Source: Chrysemys picta bellii | Lineage: Eukaryota > Chordata > Testudines > Emydidae | Direction of reading: 5' to 3' | DNA: 64,000 nt | Assembly (NCBI RefSeq): GCF_011386835.1 | Contig: NC_088791.1 | Span: forward strand, 29,238,998-29,302,997 | Part shown: positions 11,632 to 22,149 of the stretch, in pieces | Numbering within the stretch: the stretch's first letter is position 1 | Layout: each line of letters opens with the position of its first letter | Program-made: the position numbers and the translations under genes | Notes under the pieces: generated by a model | The model's database searches: none | Told to the model about the DNA's origin: nothing | Seen by the model: only the letters and a program-made list of their open reading frames with translations

Positions 11632-13022
11632 TAAGAATGGTCATACTGGGACAGACCAATGGCCCATCTAGCCCAGTGCCGACATTGGCCAGTGCCAGAT
11701 GGTTCAAAGGGAATGAACAGAACAGGGCAACTTTCAAGTCATCTATTCCTTGTCGCCCAGTTCCAGCATCTGACAATCAAAGGCTTAAGGTTACCCAGAG
11801 CATGGGGTTGCAACTCTGACCATCTTGGCAAACAACCATTGATGGACCTATCCTCCAGGAATTTAACTAATTCTTTTTTGAATCCAGTTATAATTTTGGC
11901 CTTCACAACATCCCCCGGCAATGAGTTTCGCAGGTTGACTGTGTAGTGTGTGAAGAAGTACTTCCTTTTGTTTGTTTTAAACCTGCTGCCTATTTATTTC
12001 ATTGGGTGACTTGTGGTATGTGAATGGAGTGAAGGAGTAAATAACACTTTGTATTCATTTCTCCACACCATTCATCATTTTACAGACAGACATCTATCAT
12101 ATCCCCCCTCAGTCATCTCTTTTCCAAGCTGAAAAGTCTCAGTCTTTTTCTCTCTCCTCATACAGAAGTTGTTCCACACCCTTGATCATTTTTGTTGCCC
12201 TGCTCTGTACTTTTCCATTTCTAATATAACTTTTTTGAGACAGTGTAACCAGAACTGCATTCAGTATTCAAGGTGTGGGTGTACCATGAATTTATGATAT
12301 TCACTGTCTTATTATCTATTCCAGGGATAGGCAACCTATGGCACGCGTGCCGAAGGCGGCATGCGAGCTGATTTTCAGTGGCACTCACACTGCCCGGGTC
12401 CTAGCCACTGGTCCGGGGGGCTCTGCATTTTGATTTAATTTTAAATTAAGCTTATTAAACATTTTAAAAACCTTATTTAATTTACATTTTTACTTATATA
12501 TATTAGACTTATAGAAAGAGACCCTCTAAAAACGTTAAAATGTATTACTGGCACGCGAAACCTTAAATTAGAGTGAATAAATGAAGACTAGGCACACAAT
12601 CCCGACCCCTGATCTATTCCATTCTTATTGGTTCCAAACTTTGTTAGTTTTTTTCACTGCCGCTGCATATTGAGCACTGAATTTCATCTGTCATTTGTTG
12701 CCCAATCACCCAGTTTTGTGAGATCCCTTTGTAACTCTTCATAGTCTGCTTTGAACTTAACTATCTTGAATAATTTTGTATCATCTGCATACTTTGTCAC
12801 CTCACTGTTTACTATGTTTTCCAGATCATTTATAACTATGTTGGACAGCACTGGTCCCAGTTCAGATGACTGGGGGACACCACTATTTACCTCTCTCCAT
12901 TGTAAAAACTGACCATTTAGTCCTACCCCTTGCTTCCTGCCTTTTAACCAGTTGCGATCCATTAGAGGACCTTCCCTCTTATTCCATGACTGCTTACTTT
13001 GCTTATACATTTTGTAATACAA
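11632..13022 (-). mobile_element. CR1-type LINE, 3' part with reverse transcriptase end
   Basis: The minus frame at 12684-13022 reads WLKGRKQGVGLNGQFLQW, SGVPQSSELGPVL and the RT catalytic box YADDTKLF, typical of CR1 LINEs (Chicken Repeat 1 clade). The lower part (11632-12314), from its 3' end near agaatggtcatactggg, is the conserved CR1 3' untranslated region, with ccccctcagtcatctctttt and ttgttgccctgctctgtac. A hAT element splits the copy at 12322-12611. Substitutions in RT (SSELGPVLSN for the usual GSVLGPVLFN) and 5' truncation show it is inactive. Confidence 0.88.
12322..12611. mobile_element. non-autonomous hAT element with 8-bp target duplication
   Basis: The element runs from CAGGGATAGGCAACC to GACCCCTG and is flanked on both sides by atctattc (12314-12321 and 12612-12619), the exact 8-bp duplication expected of hAT transposition. 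The terminal repeats are short (CAGGGNT). The ATATGGCACGCGTGCC-like motif and AT-rich core match a family widespread in reptiles. It interrupts the CR1 copy, so it is the younger of the two. Confidence 0.88.
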
Positions 13023-13621
13023 CTGGTCAAAAAATGAAAATGCGAAAATTTTAGAAATTTTGCAGCTTTCATTTTATAAGGTTCAAAACTGACCCCCATG
13101 ATTGTTTTTTCAAAAATGTTCACTTAATTTTTTCATGGGAATTTTAATCTAAAACCTTACAGAAAATGTTATTGAAAACAGTTATCAGAATATTTTATTT
13201 ACCAAAATCCATTTTTCAGTAAACAAATTTTGATAACCATTTCAGAGTTTATAATGTAGATAAAAATGTCTATGAAAATTTTAGATAAAAAAGCCACAAA
13301 GTTTTTTCTGAAAAACAAAACTGTTCACAAAAACTTTGGTTTTGAATAAAGCTCTTCTTACTTAAAAAACTGATTTTTTTTGACAAATTTTACTTTAAGA
13401 TAGCCAAAATAAAAGGACAAAGGCAAGTGTGATATGATTTTGGCCACTCAATTCAATGGCCAGCCATGTTGCTGAGTTCTGTGCAAAAAGACAATCAAGT
13501 ATCATGAGCTCCCAGACAAGTGATCCTGTTGCAAAGGCCACTGTGGTATTAACAGTATATTATGCATATACAATATACTTTACCAAGAGAATGCCATATT
13601 ATGAAGATAGTAGCTGATTAC
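13023..13621. other. A/T-rich intron sequence
   Basis: A strongly A/T-rich stretch (13020-13390) with many aaaatt/aatttt runs, possibly an old decayed element. I cannot assign it. Confidence 0.4.
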
Positions 13622-13725
13622 CCAGAAAAATCTTCCTGATGCATAGTGATGATAATGGCCTCCACTGAGTCTCCTACCGAGTTCAGTAGGGGTTGCACAG
13701 CACTACCCATGAGATCATGGATTGT
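13622..13725 (-). CDS. COG5: COG5 exon ([13 protein letters not shown] block)
   Basis: This exon has 104 bases: 34 codons and two bases (GG) left for a glycine codon. The acceptor is tattttag and the donor is gtaatcag. The translation starts [20 protein letters not shown] and ends HQEDFSG, a conserved COG5 segment in the C-terminal helical region. Confidence 0.96.
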
Positions 13726-14538
13726 CTAAAATAAAGTGAGAGGACGAAATCAGTAATGAACAAAAAGTACATACACTGACACCACCAAAATATACTGATT
13801 TAAGATAAATTTAGTACAGACATTTGCCTCCTTTATGTTACCAGTGCTCTTTTATTCCACACTGGAAACATTTAAAGGAAAGGAAAATGGAAGTCTTACA
13901 ACATTTAATTTGTTCAACCATTTCAGTAAGGTAGAAAAATAAAGGCCACTTTACTATTACTACTTTATTTCATAGTGGTGGTGCACTTTGACATCCCCTG
14001 TATATAAAGATACATATTTTAATGCAGACACATAAGCCTATTATCCATTCCTGCTGTAGGCATGCCTCCTGTCCTCTACTTGTCATCATCACTCAAGACA
14101 GGGAATATAGAGGGATGGGTCCAGACAGCCATCACCACAGAAACCCAGATGTACAAGGTTACTAATCACCCCGAGAGACAAAAGCACCAAACTGGTGAGG
14201 AAAGAGGGAGTGGAGGATCCAGTGCTTATTGTGTGAAGATTGTAGGGAATTACATTTATTGTCAAAGCAGATGTATTGGTTCATCAGAATATCAGCACTC
14301 TCAAATACAAATACTACTTAAATCGAAATAGCCTACTCATCCACAAATAGTTAGAGGAAGTACAAATTACAGATAATTTGAAATTAATGCATATTTTGGC
14401 CAGAAAGTAAGGTCTATATTGACAAAAAAAATGCCAGAACAAGACAAAACTCACAAGTTAACTTACAGTACCCATTGTAAGTATGGCAAATACAACAAAC
14501 GTTCGATCTAACTTTATAGCATGTTGACATTCAATTAC

Positions 14539-14601
14539 CTTTAAGGCTGTAGCTATAGTTTGTTCAGCAGCTGCTGGGAATGAACTCTGGCTGGAAACTA
14601 C
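14539..14601 (-). CDS. COG5: COG5 exon (VVSSQSSFP block)
   Basis: This is the smallest exon here, 63 bases and 21 codons in phase 0. It is read VVSSQSSFPAAAEQTIATAL then K. The acceptor is atattttag and the donor is gtaattga. It was too short to appear as a conventional open reading frame and was found by continuity with the flanking exons. Confidence 0.95.
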
Positions 14602-15850
14602 CTAAAATATGTAAACAACTGTTAAAATAGTCAAAGCTTAGTGAATGATTAATGACCCCAGAATTTTGTTTGGACTGAAAACATATTTAGCTATTCCCAT
14701 TACTGAAACACAAGTTGGCCATATTTATAAATAATGAACACAATGTGTTATAGATGGACAAGATTTTAGAAGTTAGAAAATTCAGCAATATGAAACCACT
14801 TTGTCAAAAAATACTTTTGTCCTTCTTGCAGTATTTAATAGCACTTTGCAGCCCAAAAAGTTCAGCAGGTAAATCATAGTGACAAAATAATATTTTAATA
14901 AAAACATTCTGATTCTAGGGAGGGATTTTTGAAATGCAGCATCTACTTTTCAAGGGCAATCTGAAGATGCCAGCTTGTCACTGCAGTTATCCAGTCACAA
15001 CATTTTTAAACTACGAAAAGTCTACGGGTTAAAAACAAAAACAATACCCAATTTGGTCCAAAATGAAGCATCTATATTTGCCAATGCTGCAAAATAATTA
15101 TGGTTTACATGGTATGAAGAACACTGACATTTGAATAAACCCGAATTCATTATCTGTCATTTTGCTTTCTTGATATGCAGTGAAGCCACATTCAGTTCCC
15201 ACTGAAGCCAAAAGTCCGATTCCCATCAGTTCAACATCTGGATAGGCCTTTAATTTTTCCTTATGCCAAATATTCATTTTGAAATCTCTAATTTCCAAGA
15301 CTTGTAGCTTGAAGTAAGAGACACACAACATGATAAAAGGTAAGTGGTCTGTTCTCCTACTGATGTGCGTGGGATTTATGGAGAGCTGTGCAACTGTAAA
15401 TAATGGCAGGAATTCCTTGTAAGTTAAAATCCTACACTTTAAATATTGCTCAAATCCCAGCTACAGTAGCATTTGGACTAGATGTCAAGGATTAAACCTG
15501 GAAACATCCCACCAATTTCCTTACAGTTATCAATATGTTATATTTATCTCATTTAAAATAGTGTATTGACCATTAAATTCAAAGTTAAGAATGAATCACA
15601 TCAGATCTCTCTCCAATATCAAAGCACACAAGATTCATTACATCAGAGTTAATCTACCATCTGTTTGCAAAACCCAGACAGGTTTTATATGCTTTTTGAA
15701 TCTTTTTATTATTATTTTTTTCAAGTCAGCGTCCGCATTCGTGATCATGTGTTTATTCAGACCAAGATTTTATCACATTGAGCAGACACGGTTTGTTCTG
15801 GTTTATACTGACTGTGTAACCATAGTCAGCACTGGGTCAGTAAACTTTAT
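14602..15850. other. intron sequence, nothing recognised
   Basis: Unique-looking AT-rich intron. The minus frame at 15098-15331 shows no family features. The 13726-14538 intron between two COG5 exons is likewise without recognisable content. Confidence 0.45.
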
Positions 15851-15851
15851 T

Positions 15852-16002
15852 GGGTATGTCTATACTGCAATTAGACGCCCGCGGGGCTAGGGCTAAGAGG
15901 CTGTTCAACTGCGGTATTCAGGTTTGGTTTGCAGCCCAAACTCTGGGACTCTCCCATCTCGCAGGTCTTAGCCCCTTAGCCTTTTTGCGTTGGAGGGTTT
16001 GG
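15852..16002 (+). mobile_element. partial copy of a palindromic MITE
   Basis: It starts gggtatgtctatactgcaat and contains gggctagggctaagaggctg, then ctcgcaggtcttagcc. These are the end and arm of the same palindromic family as 48837-49119 (gggtatgtctacac end). Only one arm and the centre remain. Confidence 0.6.
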
Positions 16003-16398
16003 GAATATTTGTTCCATTCTAAATATTGTTCTATATCACTGAAAACCAAACTGTTTTTTATTAATTATTACAGCAAATTCAGTTGATCGTTTAGTCACCT
16101 AAATTCAAGAGAAAAATCTATATTCTATTCAGTTCTTTGACAGTTTCCTAATTTACCACATCACAGGTAAAATGATACGTAAGTACACAGACAAGCCAAA
16201 AATGTATGATGAAAAGCAGACATATGCGAATCCATCAAACAATATTCACTAGTTATAACACAAGCCTCATTTATGCACAAATCACAAACTTTGTTCTATG
16301 CTGCTGTTCAAATAATCTTTAAAACGTATTTGTATAAGTTCTCATCAATGCAAGGCTGACTAAGCCTAAGAAAAAAGCAAAGAATGTAATCAAAATTA

Positions 16399-16596
<198 letters not shown>

Positions 16597-16904
16597 TCAA
16601 CTCCTTTCTCTTCAAATAAAGTGAGACCTAAAAAGTAAAATTAGTTAAGCTGAGTGTTGCCTTTACCATTCAGAGCGGACGAAGTAGTATGTCATTTGTA
16701 GAAGACAATATCTTCCATTTAACCCATAACATATAAATGCATACATATTACACACACACACCTACATATTACACACACACTCACTCAGCCCAGGGTCCCA
16801 GAAGACTTGTACAAGCAGGGAGCAAGGGCTCTCTCCTTCCCCTGCTTCTCCAACGGGTGCTGCCAAAGCAATCCACTTGGAGACACAGGCTCTCAGCAGT
16901 TTGC

Positions 16905-17035
16905 CCACTTCCATAATCTGAGACAGTAATTAGAGTGACTTGTCAAAGGGCACACTGTAAGTGGCAAAACAGCAAATAGAACCATCTCCCAGTTCCCTAC
17001 TCTAATCACAAGGCAAGCTTCTCCCTTCAATGCAG
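16905..17035 (+). repeat. MIR-like fragment
   Basis: Contains gacttgtcaaagggcacactg and gcaaatagaaccatctccc, a diverged form of the MIR 3' half (acttgcccaaggtcacac, then agaacccaggtctcc). Fragment only. Confidence 0.45.
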
Positions 17036-17151
17036 ATTTTTGTTGTAATATATGCTTTTAGAATGACATACACATTAGTAGTTCAAAAAAAGAAATATAA
17101 ATGTGATGAACTACAAAAAACAAGCAAAACAAAACAAAAAGAATAGGAGAG

Positions 17152-17545
17152 TGTGACAGGGTGCTGATTAGAAAGACTGCAGAATCAGCTCCCTGCCATG
17201 CCAGCCCCCTTTAAGTGAATAAAGTGGCGCTGGCTGGAAAGAACCTGCCCTAATTGGGGAATGAGAGCCAGCTGACAGCCCAATTAGTCCAGGGCTATAT
17301 AAGAGGCTGGGAAGAAGGAAGCCAGGGTGGTGGGACAGAGGAGAGTGAGGGAGTGCAGGCAGGGAGAAAGCCCTTCCCTCCCGGGTTCAGACACAAGGAA
17401 CCCAGAGCTGTGTATGCTGTGAAGGTGGTGGGAGCACAAACTTGTAAATAAAAGCACCAGTGGTTCCTGAACCCGAGGGTCTCTGAGTGACTTTATCTGA
17501 GCATAATCGAGGCAGGAGCAGGAGGGCCAGCTGCACTCTGCTACA
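17152..17545 (+). mobile_element. solo LTR (394 bp) with 5-bp target duplication
   Basis: TGTGACAGGG at the left and CTGCTACA at the right are flanked by identical gagag (17147-17151 and 17546-17550). Inside, in plus orientation, are a TATA box (tatataa, 17296-17302) and a poly(A) signal (aataaa, 17447-17452) 145 bases further on, giving a U3-R-U5 layout. No second LTR or internal genes are present, so it is a solo LTR left by recombination of an LTR retroelement, possibly an endogenous retrovirus. It is antisense to COG5. ORFs over it are incidental. Confidence 0.85.
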
Positions 17546-17550
17546 GAGAG

Positions 17551-18311
17551 ATCATCATGTGCTATTCCTAACATTAAAGGGAGTCCTTGCATAAATCACC
17601 ACAGAGCAAAATCAAAGTTTATTCCAAAATAGTGAACACTGTCCCTTCACATTTAAAGTACATGAAGAATGTTTTCTTGGTCATACAAATGATGCTGAAA
17701 TCATAGTGCAAGGATCAGACATATGACCATTTAACTATGGTCCCATAAGGATATCACAGGGAATGTTTACTATTTAAAATAAAGTCAAATTTGGAAACAT
17801 AACTTGAAATTTTCTTATACACCCAGTAAGGTGCAGAAACACAACATTCTGTTAAAAGAACTACACTGGTTTAAGTTGATTGAGTGAATCTTAAAAAAAA
17901 GACTGTCAAGCAATTACAGCAGGAATACTATTAATACAAAACTTCACTGAACTATGATTCTGTTATCATCTACATATATTCCAAGGCACAAGTTTATATT
18001 CAATTAAAGTCCCAGAGAAATAAGCCCAACGCTTAAGATTCTCCAGCAAGAAGGCATTAAAACCCCCGAACAAATAGTAAGTGACCTTTACTGAAATCTA
18101 TTCAAACAACCTATTCATAACTGCTCAGAAAATAGACAGTCAAAAATATATACATGAGTAAAAATTTTAAAAACATTCTGAAAACATGTAGCACAAGCAT
18201 AACAAGAGAATACTTCTTAAAGTGTTATAACACAATAAATCTTCATTAATGAAAGAATATTGCTTTAACTCACAGTTCTTCTAAGGATTTGAGCACTCAA
18301 CATAAACATCT
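17551..18311. other. intron sequence, nothing recognised
   Basis: AT-rich, no repeat or exon that I can name. Confidence 0.45.
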
Positions 18312-18373
18312 TTTTTTTTTTTTTTTTGGTTTTGGCTGCTTGGGGTGGCCAAAACCCTGGAGCCGGCCCTGGC
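18312..18373 (-). repeat. end fragment of a MITE beside DIRS copy B
   Basis: A T17 run followed by ggttttggctgcttggggtgg and ctggagccggccctg. On the minus strand this reads CAGGGCCGGCTCCAGGGTTTTGG, which I recognise as the end of a common turtle DNA element. Only about 60 bases remain, next to the truncated left end of copy B. Confidence 0.5.
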
Positions 18374-18378
18374 TGCCA

Positions 18379-18560
18379 GCTCCCCCCACCCTCAGTTCCT
18401 TCTTGCCAGACACTCCGACAATGGGGAATGAGGTCGGGTCATGGAACGCACATGAGCTACACATCTCGAAGAACACCAGTTACGAAAAAGTTAATTGCCT
18501 TTTCTTCTTCGAGTGCTTGCTGATGTCCATTTCATTGTAGGTGACTCCCAAAGCAGTACC
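18379..18560. repeat. left inverted terminal repeat of DIRS copy B (truncated)
   Basis: The string ctccccccaccctcagttcc is the complement of 23543-23570, and cttcttcgagtgcttgctgatg through ttgtaggtg matches the complement of 23685-23733. The outermost part seen in copy C (ttcttcgagatgtgttgctcatg) is missing, so this end is truncated and rearranged. Confidence 0.75.
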
Positions 18561-18579
18561 ACCGGAGGTGGGTAGGAGT

Positions 18580-19653
18580 TCATGGACATGTCGATTGCAA
18601 CACAGCTCTGCCAAAGCCAACATTATCTCTGGCCTGCTGAGTGATAGCATAATGATTTGTGAACATGTGCACTGAGGACCATGTCGCAGCTCTGCATATG
18701 TCCTGGATAGGGACCTGTGCCAGGAAAGCTGTCAAAGATGCTCGCGCCTTTGTCAAATGAGCCCTCACTGTTGGAGGGGGCACAGCCTGTGCTAACTTGT
18801 AGCAAGTGCGGATGCAGGTGGTGATCCAAGCTGAAATTCTCTGAGAGGACACTGGAAGACCACCTTTCATCCTGGCGGCTACTGCAAGAAAGAGCTGAGT
18901 CGACCTGCAGAAGGACTTGGTATACTCTAAGTAGAATGCCAATGCCCGCCTGACATCCAGAGTATGCAGGCACCTCTCCTCATTATTCGTGTGAGGCTTC
19001 AGATGTAACACGGGAAGGAAAATGTCCTGGTTGATGTGGAAGTGCAACACCACCTTCAGCAGGAAAGCTTGTAGAACACCGTATATGGGGGCTCTGAAGT
19101 AAGAGCTCTAATCTCGGAGACTCACCTTGCTGAGGTAATGGCTACAAGGAATGCGACCTTTTATGACAGGTGGGCAAGGGAACACGAAGCCATAGGCTCA
19201 AATGGAGTGCCCGTGAGCCTGGAAAGGACCAGGTTGAGGTCCCATTGAGGAACCGGGTCCCAGACTGGTGGAAACATTTTTTCAAGGCCTTTCAGGAATC
19301 TAGCCATCATGTCATATGAAAAAACCGACCTACCCTGGACTCGAGGGCGGAAGGCCAATGTGGCTGCCAGGTGAACCTTGATTGAGGAAAGGGCGAGGCC
19401 CTGATGCTTTAGGTAAAGCAGGTAATCTAGAATGCACTGCAGCAATGACTGGGTCAGGGAGATATTCTGCTCCACCACCCAGGAGGAGAACTGCGTCCAC
19501 TTTGCCAGGTAAGTGGCTCTTGTCAAGAGCTTTCTGCTCTCCAGGAGAACCTGTTGCACCTGACAAGAGCAGGCCAACTCCTCTGGGTTCAGCCATGCAG
19601 CATTCAAGCCTTGAGGTGGAGTGACACGAGGTTTGGGTGCAGTAGCTGACCAT
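18580..19653 (-). pseudogene. tyrosine recombinase of DIRS copy B (broken)
   Basis: The N-terminal helical domain is in the frame ending at 19161 (LLTRATYLAKWTQFSSWV, then FRPRVQGRSVFSYDMMARFL). The catalytic domain continues in 18580-19053 after a frame break. At the first catalytic arginine (ARRVSE in copy C) the codon is TGA (19122-19124 on the plus strand as tca), giving AR-stop-VSE, consistent with CGA to TGA decay. The second box reads AHLTKA where DIRS recombinases usually have HSTRA. The tyrosine region (TWSSVHMFTNHYAIT) is still present. As a YR it would have cut and joined circular cDNA; this copy cannot. Confidence 0.85.
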
Positions 19654-20061
19654 GGTCCTGCAACAACAGGTCTGGGCGGATGGAAAGTGTCTGCGGGGAC
19701 GCTACGGACAGGTCCATGAGCATGCCGAACCACTGCTGGTGTGGCCAAGCTCGGGCAATCATGATGACCCAGGCCTTGTTCCTCATGATCTTCAAGAGGA
19801 CCTTGCTTATTAGCGGAATAGGTGGGAAGGCGTAAAGCATGTTCCCTGACCAGGACAGGAGAAAGACATCGGAAAGTAAGCCTCTGCCAAGGCCTTGCAG
19901 GGAGCAGAACACATGACACTTCCCATTCTGTCTGGTGGTGAACAGGTCCATTCAGGGAGTCCCCCCCTCAGGAAGAGCATCCTGACAACCTCCAAGTGAA
20001 AAGACCATTCATGGTCAGAGAAGAAGGACCTGCTGAGGCGATCTGCCAGCGTGTTCCTCAT
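19604..20061 (-). pseudogene. methyltransferase-like block of DIRS copy B
   Basis: Between RNase H and the recombinase, two minus frames carry MDLFTTRQNGKCHVFCSLQG, FLLSWSGNMLYAFPPIPLIS and KVLLKI. This block is shared with copy C (MDLFASCQNRKYHVFCS, ALMYAFPLVPLI). In DIRS elements this position holds a Dam-like methyltransferase domain of unclear function; I infer that identity from position and do not see a clear catalytic motif. Confidence 0.55.
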
Positions 20062-20370
20062 GCCAGGAGGGTGCGAGGCTTCCGGGTGGATCGCATGCTA
20101 GATGCAGAAGTCCCACAGACAGAGGGCCTCCTGGCACAGGACCAATGACCTGGCTCCTCCCTGTCTGTTGCCATAGAAAATGGAGGCCATGTTGTCCATC
20201 AGCACCTGCACCACCCGGCTGGAGAGGTGGGGAAGGAACACCGTGCAAGCCAGCCGAATGGCCCTCAACTCCCTGACGTTTGTATGACGCGCAAGCTCTT
20301 CCCTGGACCACAGGCCCTGCGTGCACAGTGTGCCCAGATGCACCCCCCGACCCGAGGTTAGATGCATCCA
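20015..20370 (-). pseudogene. RNase H of DIRS copy B
   Basis: The frame at 20098-20367 reads HTNVRELRAIRLACTVFL, MDNMASIFYGNRQGGARS and CLWDFCI, then continues in another frame as MRNTLADRLSRSFFSDHEW. The RELRA and DN motifs are the usual RNase H acidic positions, present here. A stop and a frameshift separate the two halves. Confidence 0.8.
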
Positions 20371-20479
20371 ATATTAGTGAGACCATGGGCCGCGGGCTTG
20401 CGAACTGCACACCTTCCAGTACCATCACTGGGTCAGACCAACATTGCAGGGCAGTAAGTATCCATGGCAGGATTGTAAG

Positions 20480-21237
20480 GATCTTGTTCAGGTGATGTCT
20501 GGCCGGGGAGTAAACAAACACCAGCCATAACTGAAGAGGGCAAAGCCCGAGCCTCGCATGTCGAATGACATATGTGCAGGCAGCCATGTGCCCTAGAAGT
20601 CTGAAGCAAACCCTGGCAGTGGTGAGTGGGTGGGCAGTGACACTTGCAATGAGCTCTGACATTGCCCTGAACCTTGCCTCCGGCAGAAAGGTTCTGGCGT
20701 GGGTCGAGTCTAGGACCGCTCCAATAAATTCTAGCCTTTGAACTGGAACCAATGTTGATTTTTGTTCGTTTATCAACAGGCCCAGTGCTTGGCAGGTGGC
20801 TCGTAACATCTCGATACTGTGCTGAACCTGTCCTTCCAATCAGCCCTTTATGAGCCAATCGTCGAGGTATGGGAAGATCTGAATACCTTGACATCTGAGG
20901 TAGGCCACTACTACTGACATGCACTTTGTGAACACCCTTGGCGCCGAGGCTAAGCCAAAGGGAAGCACTGCACTGAACCAACCAGGAAACGCAGGAACCT
21001 CCTGTGGCCGGGGAACATCGAAATGTGGAAGTATGCAGCGTACCAGTCTCCGGGATTCGGGAACAGAATGATGGAGGCCAGAGAGACCATCCGGAACTTC
21101 AACTTCTTGAGATATTTGTTGAGGGTCTGCAGGTCTAGAATGGAGTGCAGGCCCCCTTTGGCCTTTGGGATAAAAAAGTAGTGGAAGTAAAACCCTTTTC
21201 CCCTTTGGTGCTCGGGGACTTCCTCCACCGCTCCCAC
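20480..21237 (-). pseudogene. reverse transcriptase of DIRS copy B
   Basis: The palm is read in two frames: KFRMVSLASIILFPNPGDWY at the start, then FGLASAPRVFTKCMSVVVAY and FPYLDDWLIKG. The YLDD catalytic pair is intact. However, the text around the first catalytic aspartate reads DWYAAYFHIS, where copy C has DWYASLDLKD; about six codons including the first aspartate are absent. The thumb follows as RLEFIGAVLDSTHARTFLPE and LLGHMA. The missing aspartate and the frameshift make it non-functional. Confidence 0.85.
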
Positions 21238-21239
21238 CC

Positions 21240-22051
21240 ATAGGAGGCTTTGCGCCTCCTGAATGTGGCAAATACTTATGAGAAGGGTCTCTGAAGAGGG
21301 ATGAGGAAGAGGGGTAGAAGAGGGGTATAGAAATGAACTGGAGGGTATAACCCTTGCCTCTGTGCTGAGGACAGGGCTCTGAATCTATGGAGCTGTTGCG
21401 ACTTAAACTCTTCCTCACCGGGCCTGGCATGTAGAGGCCCAGGGAGCACAAGGTGGCCCTAGAATCTTTCAGGCCATGTAATTTAGCATCTGTTTGTTCT
21501 GAAAACAGGGCCAGGCTATCGAATGGGAGGTCCTGGATGGATTGTTGGACCTCCATTGAGAGACCTGACGACTGGAGCCAGGACGCATGCCTCATCGAAA
21601 TGGCCAAAGTCATGGTCCAGGCCGCAGAGTCCGCAGCAGCCGAGGCTGCCCGGAGGGCTGCTCTGGTCACCGCCGTGCCCTTGTCGAGGATAGCCAGGAA
21701 TTCTTTCCTGGGCTCCTCCGGCAGCGAGTCCGCAAACTTAGCCATCAACTGCCATATATTGAAGTCATAGCAGCTGAGCAGGGCTTGATGGTTGGCACCC
21801 TCAGTTGGAGGCTTGAAATAGAATAAACTTTTCGACCAAATAGATCGAGCCTCCTTATTTTTCGGCGTCGAACCCAGTTGACCCTGCCTATCGCGCTCAC
21901 TGGCCACGGATACCACTAGCAAGCTTGGGGCAGGGTGGGTATACAAATCCTCATATCCTTTAGCAGGAACAAAGTACACCTCTACCCGGATATAACATGA
22001 ATTTGGATATAATGTGGTAAAGCAGTGCTCCAGGGGGGCGGAGCTGCGCAC
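21240..22051 (-). pseudogene. gag C-terminal half of DIRS copy B
   Basis: The frame reads YFVPAKGYEDLYTHPAPSLL, then NHQALLSCYDFNIWQLMAKF and FDSLALFSEQTDAKLHGLKD. The GYE-LYTHPAP motif is the hallmark of the DIRS gag protein. It fuses in frame with the RT start because the whole copy has lost its stop codons and start sites. The TcMar element lies just upstream and has replaced or interrupted the join with the N-terminal half. Confidence 0.82.
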
Positions 22052-22149
22052 TCCGGTGGATCAAAGCAAGTTCGATATAACGCGGTTTCACCTATAACAC
22101 GGTAAGATTTGTTGGCTCCCGAGGACGGCGTTATATCGAGGTAGAGGTG
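21977..22149. mobile_element. TcMar (Tigger-like) MITE nested in DIRS copy B
   Basis: A 173-bp palindrome-like element with ends CACCTCTACC and GGTAGAGGTG and TA on each side (21975-21976, 22150-22151), the TA duplication of Tc1/mariner transposition. The arms repeat gatataac / gttatatc. A second copy is at 54595-54785. It interrupts gag, so it arrived after copy B. Confidence 0.9.

Noticed and set aside
18289..18540. 83-codon plus frame next to DIRS copy B
   Set aside because: It is read through a T-run, a MITE end and the DIRS terminal repeat, so it is non-coding.
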